Source: Mesorhizobium ciceri WSM4083
GTDB taxonomy: Bacteria > Pseudomonadota > Alphaproteobacteria > Rhizobiales > Rhizobiaceae
DNA: 64,000 bases
Assembly: GCF_000519305.1 (NCBI RefSeq)
Contig: NZ_JAFG01000008.1
Span: 124,001 to 188,000, forward strand
Direction of reading: 5' to 3'
Within the stretch, counting starts at the first letter, position 1. Each line of letters begins with the position of its first letter. Positions 22,284-31,901 of this stretch are shown piece by piece. The notes under the pieces were generated by a model, which worked only from the letters and a program-made list of their open reading frames with translations, had not been told where the DNA came from and ran no database searches. The translations under genes were made by a program, and so were the position numbers.

Positions 22284-23792
22284 TCACTGCTCATAATTGT
22301 CGCGCACCAGCCGGTCGAGCAGCCTGACGCCGAAACCGGAACCCCAGGACTGGTTGATCTCGTTCGACGGCGCCCCCATCGCCGTGCCGGCAATATCGAG
22401 ATGAGCCCATGGCGTGTCCTTGACGAAGCGCTGCAGAAACTGCGCCGCGATGGTGGCACCGCCAAAACGGCCGCCGATGTTCTTCATGTCGGCGTTCTTG
22501 GAATCGATAAGCTTGTCGTATTCGGCGCCGAGCGGCATGCGCCACAGCCGTTCCTGCGTCGCCTGCCCCGCCGCCGACAACTTTTCGGCCAGTTCGTCAT
22601 TGTTGGAAAACAGGCCGGCATAATGTTGGCCGAGCGCCACCATGATGGCGCCGGTCAGCGTCGCCAGATTGACCATGAATTTCGGCTGGAAGCGGTCGTT
22701 GCAGTACCACAACGCATCGGCCAGCACGAGGCGGCCCTCGGCGTCGGTATTGAGCACCTCGATGGTCTGGCCCGACATCGAAGTGACGATATCACCGGGA
22801 CGCTGGGCATGACCGTCGACGGCATTTTCGACCAGTCCGATGATACCGACGACATTGGCTTTCGCCTTGCGGGCCGCCAGCGCATGCATCAGGCCGGTAA
22901 CGGCGGCGGCGCCGCCCATGTCGCCCTTCATATCCTCCATGCCCGATGCCGGCTTTATGGAATTGCCGCCGGTGTCGAAAGTGACGCCCTTGCCGACGAA
23001 GGCGATCGGGCTGTCCTTCGGCTTGCCGCCGTTCCACTGCATGATCGCCATGCGGGCGCCACGCGGCGAGCCCTGCGCGACACCGAGCAGCGAGCCCATG
23101 CCGAGCTTCTTCATTTCCTTCTCAGCCAATATCTCGACCTTGACGCCTAGCGCCTCGAGTTCCTTGGCGCGGGCAGCGAACTCGACCGGCCCAAGCACGT
23201 TTGCCGGTTCGTTGACGAGGTCGCGCGCCAGAAGGACGCCGTCGATCACCGCCTCGGCATCGGCGAAGGCCTTCTTCGCAGCGGCTGGATCGGCGGTGTG
23301 GATGGTCACCTTGACCGGCTTCTTCGGCTCCGCCTTGCCGTCGTCCTTGTCCTTCCTGGTCTTGTACTTATCGAAGGAATAGCTGCGCAGGAGAATGCCC
23401 GCGGCAAGACTTGCCGCGTCCTTCGCGCTCGGCGAGGCGCCGACCACATCGAGGATCACCGCTACCTCGGTCGCCTTGCGCAGCGACGCGGCAACGGTGC
23501 CGCCAAGTTTCAGCCACGCATATTCGTCCAGTCCCGATACCTTGCCGGCGCCTACCGCCACCAGTCTGTCGAGCGACGCTCCCTGCGGCGCCAGAACTTC
23601 CACCGTGCTGGCGAACTTGCCGGTGAACTCAGCCACGGGAAAGGCCCGCTCCAATGTCTTGCCGGGATCGCCGGCCTTGGCGACGTCGCTCAGGCCGCCC
23701 TCATCCGCCGCGAGCACGAAGACCGTGCCCTTCTTGTTCACCGCGCTCTGGGAAAATTTGGCGAATGCGATCGACGGTCTTTGATTCATCAT
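22284..23792 (-). CDS. pepA: Leucyl aminopeptidase (M17)
   Basis: 502 residues. The C-terminal catalytic domain contains VGKGVTFDTGGNSIKPASGM (metal-binding Lys and Asp), MKGDMGGAAAVTGLMHALAA and the M17 signature NTDAEGRLVLADAL. The N-terminal alpha/beta domain begins SIAFAKFSQSAVNKKGTVFV. The enzyme removes N-terminal residues, especially Leu, from peptides in the cytoplasm as a hexamer, using two metal ions. It is followed by holC on the same strand. The start follows two ATG codons (MMNQRPS); the second may be used. Confidence 0.97.
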   Translation of the reverse strand: MMNQRPSIAFAKFSQSAVNKKGTVFVLAADEGGLSDVAKAGDPGKTLERAFPVAEFTGKFASTVEVLAPQGASLDRLVAVGAGKVSGLDEYAWLKLGGTVAASLRKATEVAVILDVVGASPSAKDAASLAAGILLRSYSFDKYKTRKDKDDGKAEPKKPVKVTIHTADPAAAKKAFADAEAVIDGVLLARDLVNEPANVLGPVEFAARAKELEALGVKVEILAEKEMKKLGMGSLLGVAQGSPRGARMAIMQWNGGKPKDSPIAFVGKGVTFDTGGNSIKPASGMEDMKGDMGGAAAVTGLMHALAARKAKANVVGIIGLVENAVDGHAQRPGDIVTSMSGQTIEVLNTDAEGRLVLADALWYCNDRFQPKFMVNLATLTGAIMVALGQHYAGLFSNNDELAEKLSAAGQATQERLWRMPLGAEYDKLIDSKNADMKNIGGRFGGATIAAQFLQRFVKDTPWAHLDIAGTAMGAPSNEINQSWGSGFGVRLLDRLVRDNYEQ

Positions 23793-24139
23793 GTCCTGCT
23801 TTCAGGGAATGCGCGACTTTGGGGAAGCGGTTCGAAACGATGCGCGACATTTGGTCGTTTTCCGGCATTTGGCAAGACTTTGCCGAATTGGCATCCCATA
23901 TGACCTATGGAATCGATGACGATTCGTCGCGGCACGGCCCCGCTTTTTGCCGCAACCTGTTGTTAACCATCGATGTTCGCCCTTTCTTATCCATTCCCGC
24001 CGACACTCCGCCCAGCCGGGGGGCGTGATGTGGGACAGAACCCGGATAGACCATCTGATGAGCCAGTTGTGCAGGCGCTGCCGGACAGCTACCTTGTTCG
24101 GTGGCATGATGCCGTTCGAAAAAATCGAGAAAAGCCTTC
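23793..24139. other. Intergenic region between divergent pepA and lptF
   Basis: 347 bp with no credible gene. It must hold the promoters of both flanking genes, but no clear -35/-10 pair was seen. ATGCGCGAC is repeated at 23810 and 23840. Short frames in it lack ribosome-binding sites and homology. Confidence 0.4.
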
Positions 24140-25342
24140 ATGAAGGTCGTTGAACGCTACATCATGCGCCGCGCTTTCGTGGTCTTCATGGCCGCTCTTG
24201 TGTGGACGCTGGCGATCGTATGGACGACGCAGGTGCTGGCAAAGATCGATCTGGTGACAGACAGCGGCCAGTCGGCGCTGACCTTCTTCGAAGTCGCCGC
24301 CCTCATCCTTCCGTCCATCATCCCGATCGTGGTGCCTTTTGCGCTGGTGGTGGCGGTCGCACAGACACTCAGTGTCATGAATTCGGATTCCGAACTCGCC
24401 GTCGTCAACGCTGCGGGGGCCTCGCGCTGGACGATCGTGCGGCCGATCATGTTGCTGGCGCTCGCCGCCGCCGTTTTTTCCTTTGCCGTCGACAACGGCA
24501 TCGACCCTTACGCACGGCAGAAGAACCGGGCCCTGGTGGCGTCGTCGCGCGCGGATCTGTTGTCGCTGATCATCCAGGAAGGCACCTTCCGCAAGATTGA
24601 CGACGGGTTGTTCCTGCAGGTCGGCGAGCGCCTTCCCAACAATCGGCTGGGCGGCATTTTCGTCGCCGATTCGCGAGAAGAAGGCGTCAACCTCGTCTAC
24701 TACGCCAAGACCGGCAGCATCGTCGAACGCGGCGGTGAAAAGGTGCTGATGATGAATGACGGCGTCATCCATCGCAAAACGCTGACCGGCGATCTCTCCG
24801 TCATCCGCTTCACCTCCTACGCCTTCGACATGTCGGCTTTCATGGCGGCGGCTTCGGCGGTGACGCTCCTGCCCAAGGACCAGACGACGCAGTACCTGCT
24901 CAACCCGGGCGCCAACGACAAGTACTATCAGCAAAACCCCTACGAATACCGGGCCGAGGTCAACCAGCGGTTCTCGGAATGGACCTATTCCATGGTTTTC
25001 GCGCTGATCGCGCTTGCGGTCGCCGGAGATGCGCGCTCGCACCGCGAGGCGCGCGTCAATCCGCTGATCACGGCGATCACGATATCACTGTTCGTGCGTT
25101 GGCTGGGCTTTTTTGCCGCCAGCAAGGCGGATGAGGTCCCGCAATATGCGTATATGGTCTATGGCGTGCCGATCGTGGCTTCCGCGGTGGCGATCTGGTT
25201 CATCGTCTCCAACCGGACACTGGAACTGCCCGTGACCTGGGCGGACTGGATGACAAACTTCGCCACGCGCATCGCTGACAGCTGGAATGCTCTCAAATTG
25301 CGTTTGTCCAGGCGCGGCGCTTCAGGGCAAGGGGTCGGCTGA
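24140..25342 (+). CDS. lptF: LPS export ABC transporter permease LptF
   Basis: 400 residues, with three helices near the N-terminus (starting RRAFVVFMAALVWTLAIVWT), a periplasmic jelly-roll domain (residues about 130-270) and three helices at the C-terminus. The motif ALVVAVAQTLSVMNSDSELAVV, with the coupling segment that contacts LptB, is typical. LptF and LptG form the inner-membrane channel that extracts LPS for the Lpt bridge. The stop overlaps the lptG start by one base (TGATG). Upstream is a 347-bp gap to divergent pepA. The lptB ATPase gene is not in the window, as is usual. Confidence 0.96.
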   Translation: MKVVERYIMRRAFVVFMAALVWTLAIVWTTQVLAKIDLVTDSGQSALTFFEVAALILPSIIPIVVPFALVVAVAQTLSVMNSDSELAVVNAAGASRWTIVRPIMLLALAAAVFSFAVDNGIDPYARQKNRALVASSRADLLSLIIQEGTFRKIDDGLFLQVGERLPNNRLGGIFVADSREEGVNLVYYAKTGSIVERGGEKVLMMNDGVIHRKTLTGDLSVIRFTSYAFDMSAFMAAASAVTLLPKDQTTQYLLNPGANDKYYQQNPYEYRAEVNQRFSEWTYSMVFALIALAVAGDARSHREARVNPLITAITISLFVRWLGFFAASKADEVPQYAYMVYGVPIVASAVAIWFIVSNRTLELPVTWADWMTNFATRIADSWNALKLRLSRRGASGQGVG

Positions 25343-26424
25343 TGGGCTGGACACTGGGCCGCTATTTCTTCTTCCGCTATGTGACGATCACCATCTGGTT
25401 CTTCATCGGCCTCCTGGCTCTGGTGTTCCTGATCGATTTCACCGAGCTGTCCGGCCGCACCACCGGCCTGCCCGGCTTCACCTACGGCACGGCGGTAGCC
25501 ATTTCAGGCCTCCGTATGCCGATGATCATGCTGCAGACGGTGCCGTTCGTCGGTCTCTTCTCCGCGATGGCGACGCTGGTGTCGCTGAACCGGCGCTACG
25601 AACTGGTCATCGCGCGTTCCGCCGGCGTTTCCGCCTGGCAGTTCCTCTTGCCCTGCTGTATCGGAGCCTTGCTGTTCGGCGTCCTGTCGGTTGGCGTCAT
25701 CAATCCGCTCGCCGCGCACGCATTCTCCTGGTCCGAGCAGATCGAAACCCAGCTGCGTTCCGGCAAATCGAATACGGTCTCGGCCGATGCCGCGCCCTGG
25801 ATCCGGCAGAAAACCAGTTCGGGGGACACCATCATCGGTGCGCGGGCCATCCTGAACCAGGGCCTGGAAATGGCCGATGTCGTATTTTTCATTCTCGAAC
25901 CGCAAGGCAACATCGTCGAGCGCAAAGACGCCGCCCGTGCTTTCTTGCGCGACGGCTATTGGGAATTGCAGGACGTCAAGACGTTCCAGAACGGCATGAT
26001 CCAGGCATCGGCAACCGATCGCGTACCGACCAATCTGAAGCCCGAATTCGTGCAAGAGCGGCTGGCGCGCCCCGAAACCATCCCCTTCTACGACCTGCCC
26101 GGAAAGATTGAGGTTGCCCGCTCCTTCGGCCTCAAGGCAAATGCCTTTGCCATGCAGTTTGATTCGCTCGTGGCGTTGCCGTTCCTTCTCGTCGCCATGA
26201 CGCTGATCGCGGCAACGGTTTCAATGCGATTTGCTAGGATGGGACAGTCGGCGACGATGATTCTGGGTGGCATCATCGCTGGCTTTCTGCTTTATGTCGT
26301 TTCGGTGCTGGTGAAGGCATTCGGCGTGGCGGGATTCGTGCCGACTGTCGTAGCCGCCTGGGTACCGGTCATGGTGGCTATGTTCTTCGGGGTGACTTTC
26401 CTGCTATACAAGGAAGACGGCTAG
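25342..26424 (+). CDS. lptG: LPS export ABC transporter permease LptG
   Basis: 360 residues, same architecture as LptF: GRYFFFRYVTITIWFFIGLL and VPFVGLFSAMATLVSLNRRY in the N-terminal helices, a periplasmic domain around residues 130-265 (YWELQDVKTFQNGMIQA), then ALPFLLVAMTLIAATVSMRF and a C-terminal pair of helices. With LptF it forms the LPS extractor. It is translated in tight coupling with lptF and its stop overlaps the GTG of lptD, so the three export genes form one transcript. Confidence 0.96.
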   Translation: MGWTLGRYFFFRYVTITIWFFIGLLALVFLIDFTELSGRTTGLPGFTYGTAVAISGLRMPMIMLQTVPFVGLFSAMATLVSLNRRYELVIARSAGVSAWQFLLPCCIGALLFGVLSVGVINPLAAHAFSWSEQIETQLRSGKSNTVSADAAPWIRQKTSSGDTIIGARAILNQGLEMADVVFFILEPQGNIVERKDAARAFLRDGYWELQDVKTFQNGMIQASATDRVPTNLKPEFVQERLARPETIPFYDLPGKIEVARSFGLKANAFAMQFDSLVALPFLLVAMTLIAATVSMRFARMGQSATMILGGIIAGFLLYVVSVLVKAFGVAGFVPTVVAAWVPVMVAMFFGVTFLLYKEDG

Positions 26425-28862
26425 TGAGGGAGGCGTTTTTGCCCAGCAACAGGCAGGCCGGTTTGGCGCGCCTCTATGCGGCGACCGCCTTGGCGTGCGT
26501 GCTTGCCTACGCCGTTCCGGCACCGGCGCTTGCGCAGGACGTCGGCGACATGGCGACCTCGGTTCCGGCCGGCTCGCAAATGCTGCTGGCTGCCGATACG
26601 CTGGTCTATAACAACGACAACCAGACCGTGACCGCCGTTGGCGGTGTGCAGATCGACTATGGTGGCAATCGCCTTGTCGCCCAGCGGGTCGAATACAACC
26701 GCAACACCAAGCGGATGGTCGCGAGTGGCAACGTCGAAGTCATCAACAGCGACGGCACCAAGATCAATTCGCAGCATATCGATATCACCGATGACTTCGC
26801 CGACGGCTTCGTCAACGCGTTGCGGGTCGAGACCATCGACAAGGCCTATTTCGCCGCCGAAAGCGCCGAACGCATGGGCGGCGTGCTGACCACCTTCCAC
26901 AATGGCGTCTACACCGCCTGCGAGCCGTGCGAGGATAAGCCGGATAAAGCGCCGACCTGGCGCGTCAAGGCCAAGAAGATCATCTGGAACGGCGAGAAGA
27001 AGACGGTTCGCTTCGAGAATGCGAATTTCGAGTTCTTCGGTTTTCCGCTTGCCTATCTGCCTGCATTCGAAATTGCCGACCCGACGGTGAAGCGCAAGAG
27101 CGGCTTCCTGATCCCGAGCATCATCTACAAGAGCGATCTCGGCGTCGGCGTGAAAGTCCCCTATTATCTCGCATTGGCGCCGACCTACGACCTGACCGTC
27201 ACCGGCACCGGCTATACCAAGCAGGGTTTCCTCGGTGAGGCCGAGTGGCGTCAGCGCTTCGACAATGGCGAGTACAGCTTGAAGATCGCCGGGATACACC
27301 AGCAGAATCCCGACGCCTTCCTCGACACCGCTGCCTTCCCATCCAGCTCTGGCCACAACGTCAATTCGGGCAGCGCCGGCGACCCCAACAAATTCCGCGG
27401 CATGATGGGTACCCAGGGGCAGTTCGCCATCAACTCACGCTGGAACTTCGGCTGGGACGTGCTGCTGCAGACCGACAAGAACTTCTCGAATACCTACGGC
27501 ATCGACAAGTACAATAGCAGCGTCCACCAGTCGTCGGTCTACTTGACGGGTCTCAACGGCCGCAACTATTTCGACGTGCGCGCCATGCATTTCGATGTGC
27601 AGGAAGATACGCCTGACGATAATATCTCTGCGCGAAGCGGACAACAGCCCTGGGTGCTGCCGTCGCTCGATTACGCCTATATTCCTGATGCGTCGGTGGC
27701 CGGCGGCCAGCTGTCCCTCAATGTCAACGCGCGTGTCATCCGCCGCGACGATGTCGACGAGACCTTCGTCCAGCCCTACAATGCCCTCACTCCGACGCAG
27801 CGCGTCCGCGGCATCGAAGGCGAATCGGGCCGCCTCACCGCCGAGGCCGAGTGGAAGCGGAGTTTCGTCACAGATGACGGACTGGTGCTAACGCCGTTGC
27901 TCGCGCTGCAGGGCGATGTGGACTACCTCAACGCATCGTCGGCTTCGCTAGACGCCATCGACCGAATGGCAACGCATTTGGGCGAGCAGGACGATATGCG
28001 CTCGTCATTTGCCCGCTACATGGCAACCGCGGGCCTCGAGATGCGTTGGCCGGTGCTGTTTTCCATGGCCAGCGGGTCCAGCCATGTCATCGAGCCAATG
28101 GCGCAGGTCTTCATGCGTCCGAACGAGCAGTATGTCGGCGGCCTCTCGGTGCCCAACGAAGACGCCCAAAGCATGGTCTTCGACGCGACCACCTTGTTCG
28201 AGCGCGACAAGTTCTCCGGTTACGACCGCGTCGAAGGCGGTTCGCGCGCCAATGTCGGCCTCCGCTATTCCGGCTCGTACAACAATGGCTGGGGTACCAA
28301 TGCCATTTTCGGCCAATCCTATCAGATCGGCGGCGAGAACTCCTTTGCCGCGCCGGATCTGGTCAATGTCGGCGCCAATTCCGGCCTCGACACGACCAAA
28401 TCCGACTATGTCGGCTTGTTCGGCATCAACAGCCCCAACGGCTTCGCGGCCTCGGTCAGCGGCCGTTTCGACGAACAGAGCTTCGAGGTCCGCCGCGCCG
28501 AGGTGAAGGCCGCCTATTCCGGCCTGCCTGTGTCGCTGAGTGCCAAATACGCCTTCATCCAGGCCCAGCCGCTGTACGGTTTCACGGAAGACCGTCACGA
28601 AGTCACACTTGGTGCATCCACGCATCTGGCCGAAAACTGGCGCGTCTTCGGCACAGGAACCTACGACCTGCAGCAAAGCCTGCTGGTCAAGGACGGTGTC
28701 GGCTTCGCCTACAACGATTCCTGCTTCACTTATCTGATGACCTACTCGCAGTCGCGCGATCTGAACACCAGGGAGGTGTCGCAGACCATCGGCTTCAATC
28801 TGTCGTTCCGCACCCTCGGCGAATTCGGCTCGTCGACCAGTGCCATCGACACGATCCAGTAA
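26424..28862 (+). CDS. lptD: LPS-assembly outer membrane protein LptD
   Basis: 812 residues from GTG, with AGGAAG 7 bp upstream. A signal peptide (AATALACVLAYAVPAPALAQ) is followed by the N-terminal beta-jellyroll (LLAADTLVYNNDNQTVTAVG, VASGNVEVINSDGTKI) that receives LPS, then the 26-stranded barrel with WNFGWDVLLQTDKNFSNTYG and the YSQSRDLNTREVSQTIGFNL end. Cys residues in YTACEPCEDKPDK and DSCFTYLMTY are placed to form the family's disulfides, by analogy. LptD with LptE inserts LPS into the outer leaflet. An overlapping start with lptG and a following SurA-like chaperone are consistent with coordinated biogenesis. No lptE is present in the window. Confidence 0.95.
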   Translation: MREAFLPSNRQAGLARLYAATALACVLAYAVPAPALAQDVGDMATSVPAGSQMLLAADTLVYNNDNQTVTAVGGVQIDYGGNRLVAQRVEYNRNTKRMVASGNVEVINSDGTKINSQHIDITDDFADGFVNALRVETIDKAYFAAESAERMGGVLTTFHNGVYTACEPCEDKPDKAPTWRVKAKKIIWNGEKKTVRFENANFEFFGFPLAYLPAFEIADPTVKRKSGFLIPSIIYKSDLGVGVKVPYYLALAPTYDLTVTGTGYTKQGFLGEAEWRQRFDNGEYSLKIAGIHQQNPDAFLDTAAFPSSSGHNVNSGSAGDPNKFRGMMGTQGQFAINSRWNFGWDVLLQTDKNFSNTYGIDKYNSSVHQSSVYLTGLNGRNYFDVRAMHFDVQEDTPDDNISARSGQQPWVLPSLDYAYIPDASVAGGQLSLNVNARVIRRDDVDETFVQPYNALTPTQRVRGIEGESGRLTAEAEWKRSFVTDDGLVLTPLLALQGDVDYLNASSASLDAIDRMATHLGEQDDMRSSFARYMATAGLEMRWPVLFSMASGSSHVIEPMAQVFMRPNEQYVGGLSVPNEDAQSMVFDATTLFERDKFSGYDRVEGGSRANVGLRYSGSYNNGWGTNAIFGQSYQIGGENSFAAPDLVNVGANSGLDTTKSDYVGLFGINSPNGFAASVSGRFDEQSFEVRRAEVKAAYSGLPVSLSAKYAFIQAQPLYGFTEDRHEVTLGASTHLAENWRVFGTGTYDLQQSLLVKDGVGFAYNDSCFTYLMTYSQSRDLNTREVSQTIGFNLSFRTLGEFGSSTSAIDTIQ

Positions 28863-28952
28863 CAATCGGCGACATCGTTTCGCCGCATAGGTCTGGCACG
28901 GATTTCGCGCACCTGGAAAGATGAAATTGGGCGGGACCGAGATAGAATTGGG

Positions 28953-29891
28953 ATGCCAACGATGAGGAAATACCTCTTTTCAGCAGGTTTCGCGTTGCTC
29001 GTGGCGGCGACGTCCGTGTCGATCACTGCAATGACGCCGCCGGCTTTCGCCAGCGAGATCAAATACGTCGTCAACAACATTCCGGTCACCACCGGCGACA
29101 TAGCCCATCGCGCCGCCTTCCTGAAGCTGCAGCGCAAGAAGGGCGATGCCGGCCAGGAAATGATCGACCAGACGCTGCGTATGGCCGAGGCCAAGCGGCT
29201 TGGCATCCGCATCAGCGACGCGCAGGTCGATGCGGCGTATCAGCGCTTTGCCTCGAGCAACAAGATGCAGCTCAGCCAGCTCGACGGCGTCATGGAGAAG
29301 TCAGGCGTCACCAGGAGCCACTTCAAGGAATTCATCCGCGCCCAGATGGCCTGGAACCAGGCCTTGAGCGCGCGCTACCGGTCCGGCGACGGCACCGGTG
29401 CCGTCAGCGAACAGGATCTCGTGAGGAAGATGCTCGAAAAAGGCGGCGCCAAACCGAGCGCCACCGAATATATGCTGCAGCAGGTCATCTTCGTGGTGCC
29501 GGCGGCTGAACGCAGCGCGACGCTGGGCAAACGCAAGCGCGAGGCCGACGCCATGCGCGCCCGCTTCAACGGCTGCAACACGACGCGCGAATTCGCCAAG
29601 GGCCTGATCGACGTCACCGTTCGCGATCTGGGCCGGGTGCTGGCGCCGCAGCTGCCGCCGGACTGGGCCGAGCAGATCAAGGCGACCAAAGTCGGCGGCG
29701 CCACCGCCACGCGCGAAACCGAACGCGGCGTCGAATTCATCGGCATCTGCTCGTCGCGCGAAGTGTCCGACGACAAGGTCGCCCAGATGGCGTTTCAGGC
29801 CGAAGGCTCCGGCGGCGACAAGGATGCCGACGCGCTCAGCAAGAAATATGTCGACGAGCTGAAGGCAAAAGCCCGCATCGTCAAGCGCTGA
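28953..29891 (+). CDS. SurA-like periplasmic chaperone/peptidyl-prolyl isomerase
   Basis: 312 residues. After a signal peptide (FSAGFALLVAATSVSITAMT, PPAFASE) comes the SurA N-domain: IKYVVNNIPVTTGDIAHRAA, MIDQTLRMAEAKRLGIRISD, RFASSNKMQLSQLDGVMEKS, GVTRSHFKEFIRAQMAWNQA. The middle has a reduced parvulin-like segment (YMLQQVIFVVPAAERSATLG) and the C-terminus is shorter than in enterobacterial SurA, which has two isomerase domains. It likely escorts LptD and other barrel proteins across the periplasm. It sits between lptD and pdxA, the standard order. An in-frame ATG at 28962 could be the true start. Confidence 0.9.
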   Translation: MPTMRKYLFSAGFALLVAATSVSITAMTPPAFASEIKYVVNNIPVTTGDIAHRAAFLKLQRKKGDAGQEMIDQTLRMAEAKRLGIRISDAQVDAAYQRFASSNKMQLSQLDGVMEKSGVTRSHFKEFIRAQMAWNQALSARYRSGDGTGAVSEQDLVRKMLEKGGAKPSATEYMLQQVIFVVPAAERSATLGKRKREADAMRARFNGCNTTREFAKGLIDVTVRDLGRVLAPQLPPDWAEQIKATKVGGATATRETERGVEFIGICSSREVSDDKVAQMAFQAEGSGGDKDADALSKKYVDELKAKARIVKR

Positions 29892-29892
29892 C

Positions 29893-30921
29893 GTGAGCAA
29901 CGCAGTGACTGCGCTCGCGTTGAGCGCCGGCGATCCGTCCGGCATTGGGCCGGAGATCGCCATCGCCGCCTTTATGGCGCGCGAAGCTGCCGTCCTGCCC
30001 CCCTTCTACCTGCTCGCCGATCCGGCGCTGATCGCCTCACGGGCGCGCCTGCTCGGCATTTCGCTGCCGGTCGTCGAAACGACATCAGCGCAAGCGGCGC
30101 AGGTCTTTGCGCGCGCCTTGCCAATCGTTCCGCTAGCCGCCCGCTGCATCGACAGTCCCGGCCGGCCGGATCTGGCCAATGCGGCCGCCACCATCGAGGC
30201 CATCGACCGCGCCGTCGCCGATTGCCTTGCCGGCGAAGCCTCGGCCGTGGTCACCTGCCCCATCGCCAAGAAGCCGCTCTACGATGCCGGCTTTCGCTTC
30301 CCCGGCCACACCGAGTATCTGGCGCATCTGGCGGCCCGGCACAGCGGCGTCGAGGCCATGCCGGTGATGATGCTGGCAGGCCCCGACCTGCGCACCGTTC
30401 CCGTCACCATCCACATCGCGCTGGCCGACGTGCCGAAGGCACTGACCACCGAGCTGATCGTCGCCACCGCGCGTATCACCGCTGCCGACCTTACCGGCCG
30501 CTTCGGCATCGCCAAGCCGAGGCTGGCCATTGCCGGGCTCAACCCGCATGCCGGCGAAGGCGGTGCCATGGGCCTTGAGGACGAGCGGATCGTGCGCCCG
30601 GCGGTCGACATCCTGCGTGCCGACGGCATCGACGCTTTCGGCCCTTTGCCGGCCGACACGTTGTTCCATGTCCGGGCGCGGGCCGGCTACGACGCGGCCC
30701 TTTGCATGTATCACGACCAAGCGCTGATCCCGGCCAAGGCGCTGGCTTTCGACGAGGCGGTCAATGTCACGCTCGGCCTGCCCTTCATCCGTACCTCACC
30801 CGACCACGGCACCGCCTTCGACATCGCCGGCAAGGGTGTGGCGCGGCCCGACAGCCTGATAGCGGCGTTGAAGCTTGCCCGGCGGCTGGCCGACGCGAAC
30901 ACGAAGGCGGTTGCTGTATGA
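29893..30921 (+). CDS. pdxA: 4-hydroxythreonine-4-phosphate dehydrogenase PdxA
   Basis: 342 residues from GTG two bases after the SurA-like stop. LSAGDPSGIGPEIAIAAFMA, CPIAKKPLYDAGFRFPGHTE, IAGLNPHAGEGGAMGLEDER and CMYHDQALIPAKALAFDEAV include the three His metal ligands and the substrate pocket of PdxA. The enzyme oxidises 4-phosphohydroxy-L-threonine with NAD in vitamin B6 synthesis. The C-terminus overlaps nothing; rsmA follows after 10 bp. The surA-pdxA-rsmA order is widespread in Proteobacteria. Confidence 0.96.
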   Translation: MSNAVTALALSAGDPSGIGPEIAIAAFMAREAAVLPPFYLLADPALIASRARLLGISLPVVETTSAQAAQVFARALPIVPLAARCIDSPGRPDLANAAATIEAIDRAVADCLAGEASAVVTCPIAKKPLYDAGFRFPGHTEYLAHLAARHSGVEAMPVMMLAGPDLRTVPVTIHIALADVPKALTTELIVATARITAADLTGRFGIAKPRLAIAGLNPHAGEGGAMGLEDERIVRPAVDILRADGIDAFGPLPADTLFHVRARAGYDAALCMYHDQALIPAKALAFDEAVNVTLGLPFIRTSPDHGTAFDIAGKGVARPDSLIAALKLARRLADANTKAVAV

Positions 30922-30931
30922 GATCTCGGGC

Positions 30932-31765
30932 ATGAGCATCGACGGGCTGCCCCCGCTGCGCGAGGTGATCGAGCGTCATGGGCTGCAGGCGAAGAAGGCG
31001 CTCGGCCAGAATTTCCTGCTCGACCTCAACCTCACCGGCAAGATCGCGCGCACCGCCGGCGACTTGTCCGATGCAACCGTCATCGAGGTCGGTCCCGGCC
31101 CCGGCGGGCTGACCCGCGCCTTGCTTGCCAATGGAGCGCGCCATGTGATCGCCATAGAGCGCGACGAACGTTGCCTGGCTGCTCTTGCCGAAGTGTCCGA
31201 TCATTATCCCGGCCGGCTGGAGGTTGTTTCCGGCGACGCGCTGAAGACGGATTTCGCAGGCCTTGCCCGTCGAGTGACCGGGGGCTCGGTAAAGATCGTG
31301 GCCAACCTGCCCTACAACATCGGCACGGAGCTGCTGGTGCGCTGGCTGACGGTCAGCGACTGGCCGCCTTTCTACACCTCGATGACTTTGATGTTCCAGC
31401 GCGAGGTGGCCGAGCGCATCGTCGCTCCCGCCGGCAGCGACAGCTATGGCCGGTTGGGGGTTCTTGCCGGCTGGCGAACGGAGGCGAGGATCGCCTTCGA
31501 CGTACCGCCACAGGCATTCACGCCGCCGCCAAAGGTCACCTCCTCGGTGGTTCATCTGGTGCCGCGCCCGACGCCCCTGCCCGCCGAGGTGAAAAAACTC
31601 GGCCGCGTCACAGAAGCCGCCTTCGGCCAACGTCGCAAGATGCTGCGGCAAAGCGTGAAGAGCCTCGGCGGCGAGGCCCTGCTCGAACGCGCCGGCATCG
31701 ATCCGACACGCCGCGCCGAGACGCTCAGCGTTGAGGAATTCGTGCGGCTGACCAATGCGGTGTAG
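30932..31765 (+). CDS. rsmA: 16S rRNA (A1518/A1519-N6,N6)-dimethyltransferase RsmA
   Basis: 277 residues. KKALGQNFLLDLNLTGKIAR, IEVGPGPGGLTRALLANGAR, VIAIERDERCLAALAEVS and IVANLPYNIGTELLVRWLT are the SAM-binding and catalytic (NLPY) motifs of KsgA/RsmA. It dimethylates two adjacent adenosines near the 3' end of 16S rRNA during 30S maturation. MSIDGLP at 30932 is chosen as the start for family length; the ribosome-binding site is weak. An intergenic repeat separates it from convergent gmk. Confidence 0.96.
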   Translation: MSIDGLPPLREVIERHGLQAKKALGQNFLLDLNLTGKIARTAGDLSDATVIEVGPGPGGLTRALLANGARHVIAIERDERCLAALAEVSDHYPGRLEVVSGDALKTDFAGLARRVTGGSVKIVANLPYNIGTELLVRWLTVSDWPPFYTSMTLMFQREVAERIVAPAGSDSYGRLGVLAGWRTEARIAFDVPPQAFTPPPKVTSSVVHLVPRPTPLPAEVKKLGRVTEAAFGQRRKMLRQSVKSLGGEALLERAGIDPTRRAETLSVEEFVRLTNAV

Positions 31766-31766
31766 C

Positions 31767-31894
31767 TCCCTTCTCCCCGTTTACGGGGAGAAGATGCCGG
31801 CAGGCAGATGAGGGGCAGCACGAACCTTGAAATGCCAGCACCGCCCCTCATACGGCCCTTCGGGCCACCTTCTCCCCGTGAACGGGGCGAAGGA
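31767..31894. repeat. Rhizobial intergenic repeat with paired hairpins (TTCTCCCCGT type)
   Basis: Two hairpins, TTCTCCCCGT-TT-ACGGGGAGAA (31771-31792) and CCTTCTCCCCGTGAACGGGG (about 31868-31893), enclose GATGAGGGGC and its inverse CCCCTCAT. This is a common dispersed element of Rhizobiales. It fills the gap between convergent rsmA and gmk and may stop transcription from both sides. Confidence 0.8.
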
Positions 31895-31901
31895 AGAGGT
31901 C

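Noticed and set aside
26421..27356. 311-codon minus-strand frame
   Set aside because: It is antisense of lptD, with no ribosome-binding site or homology.
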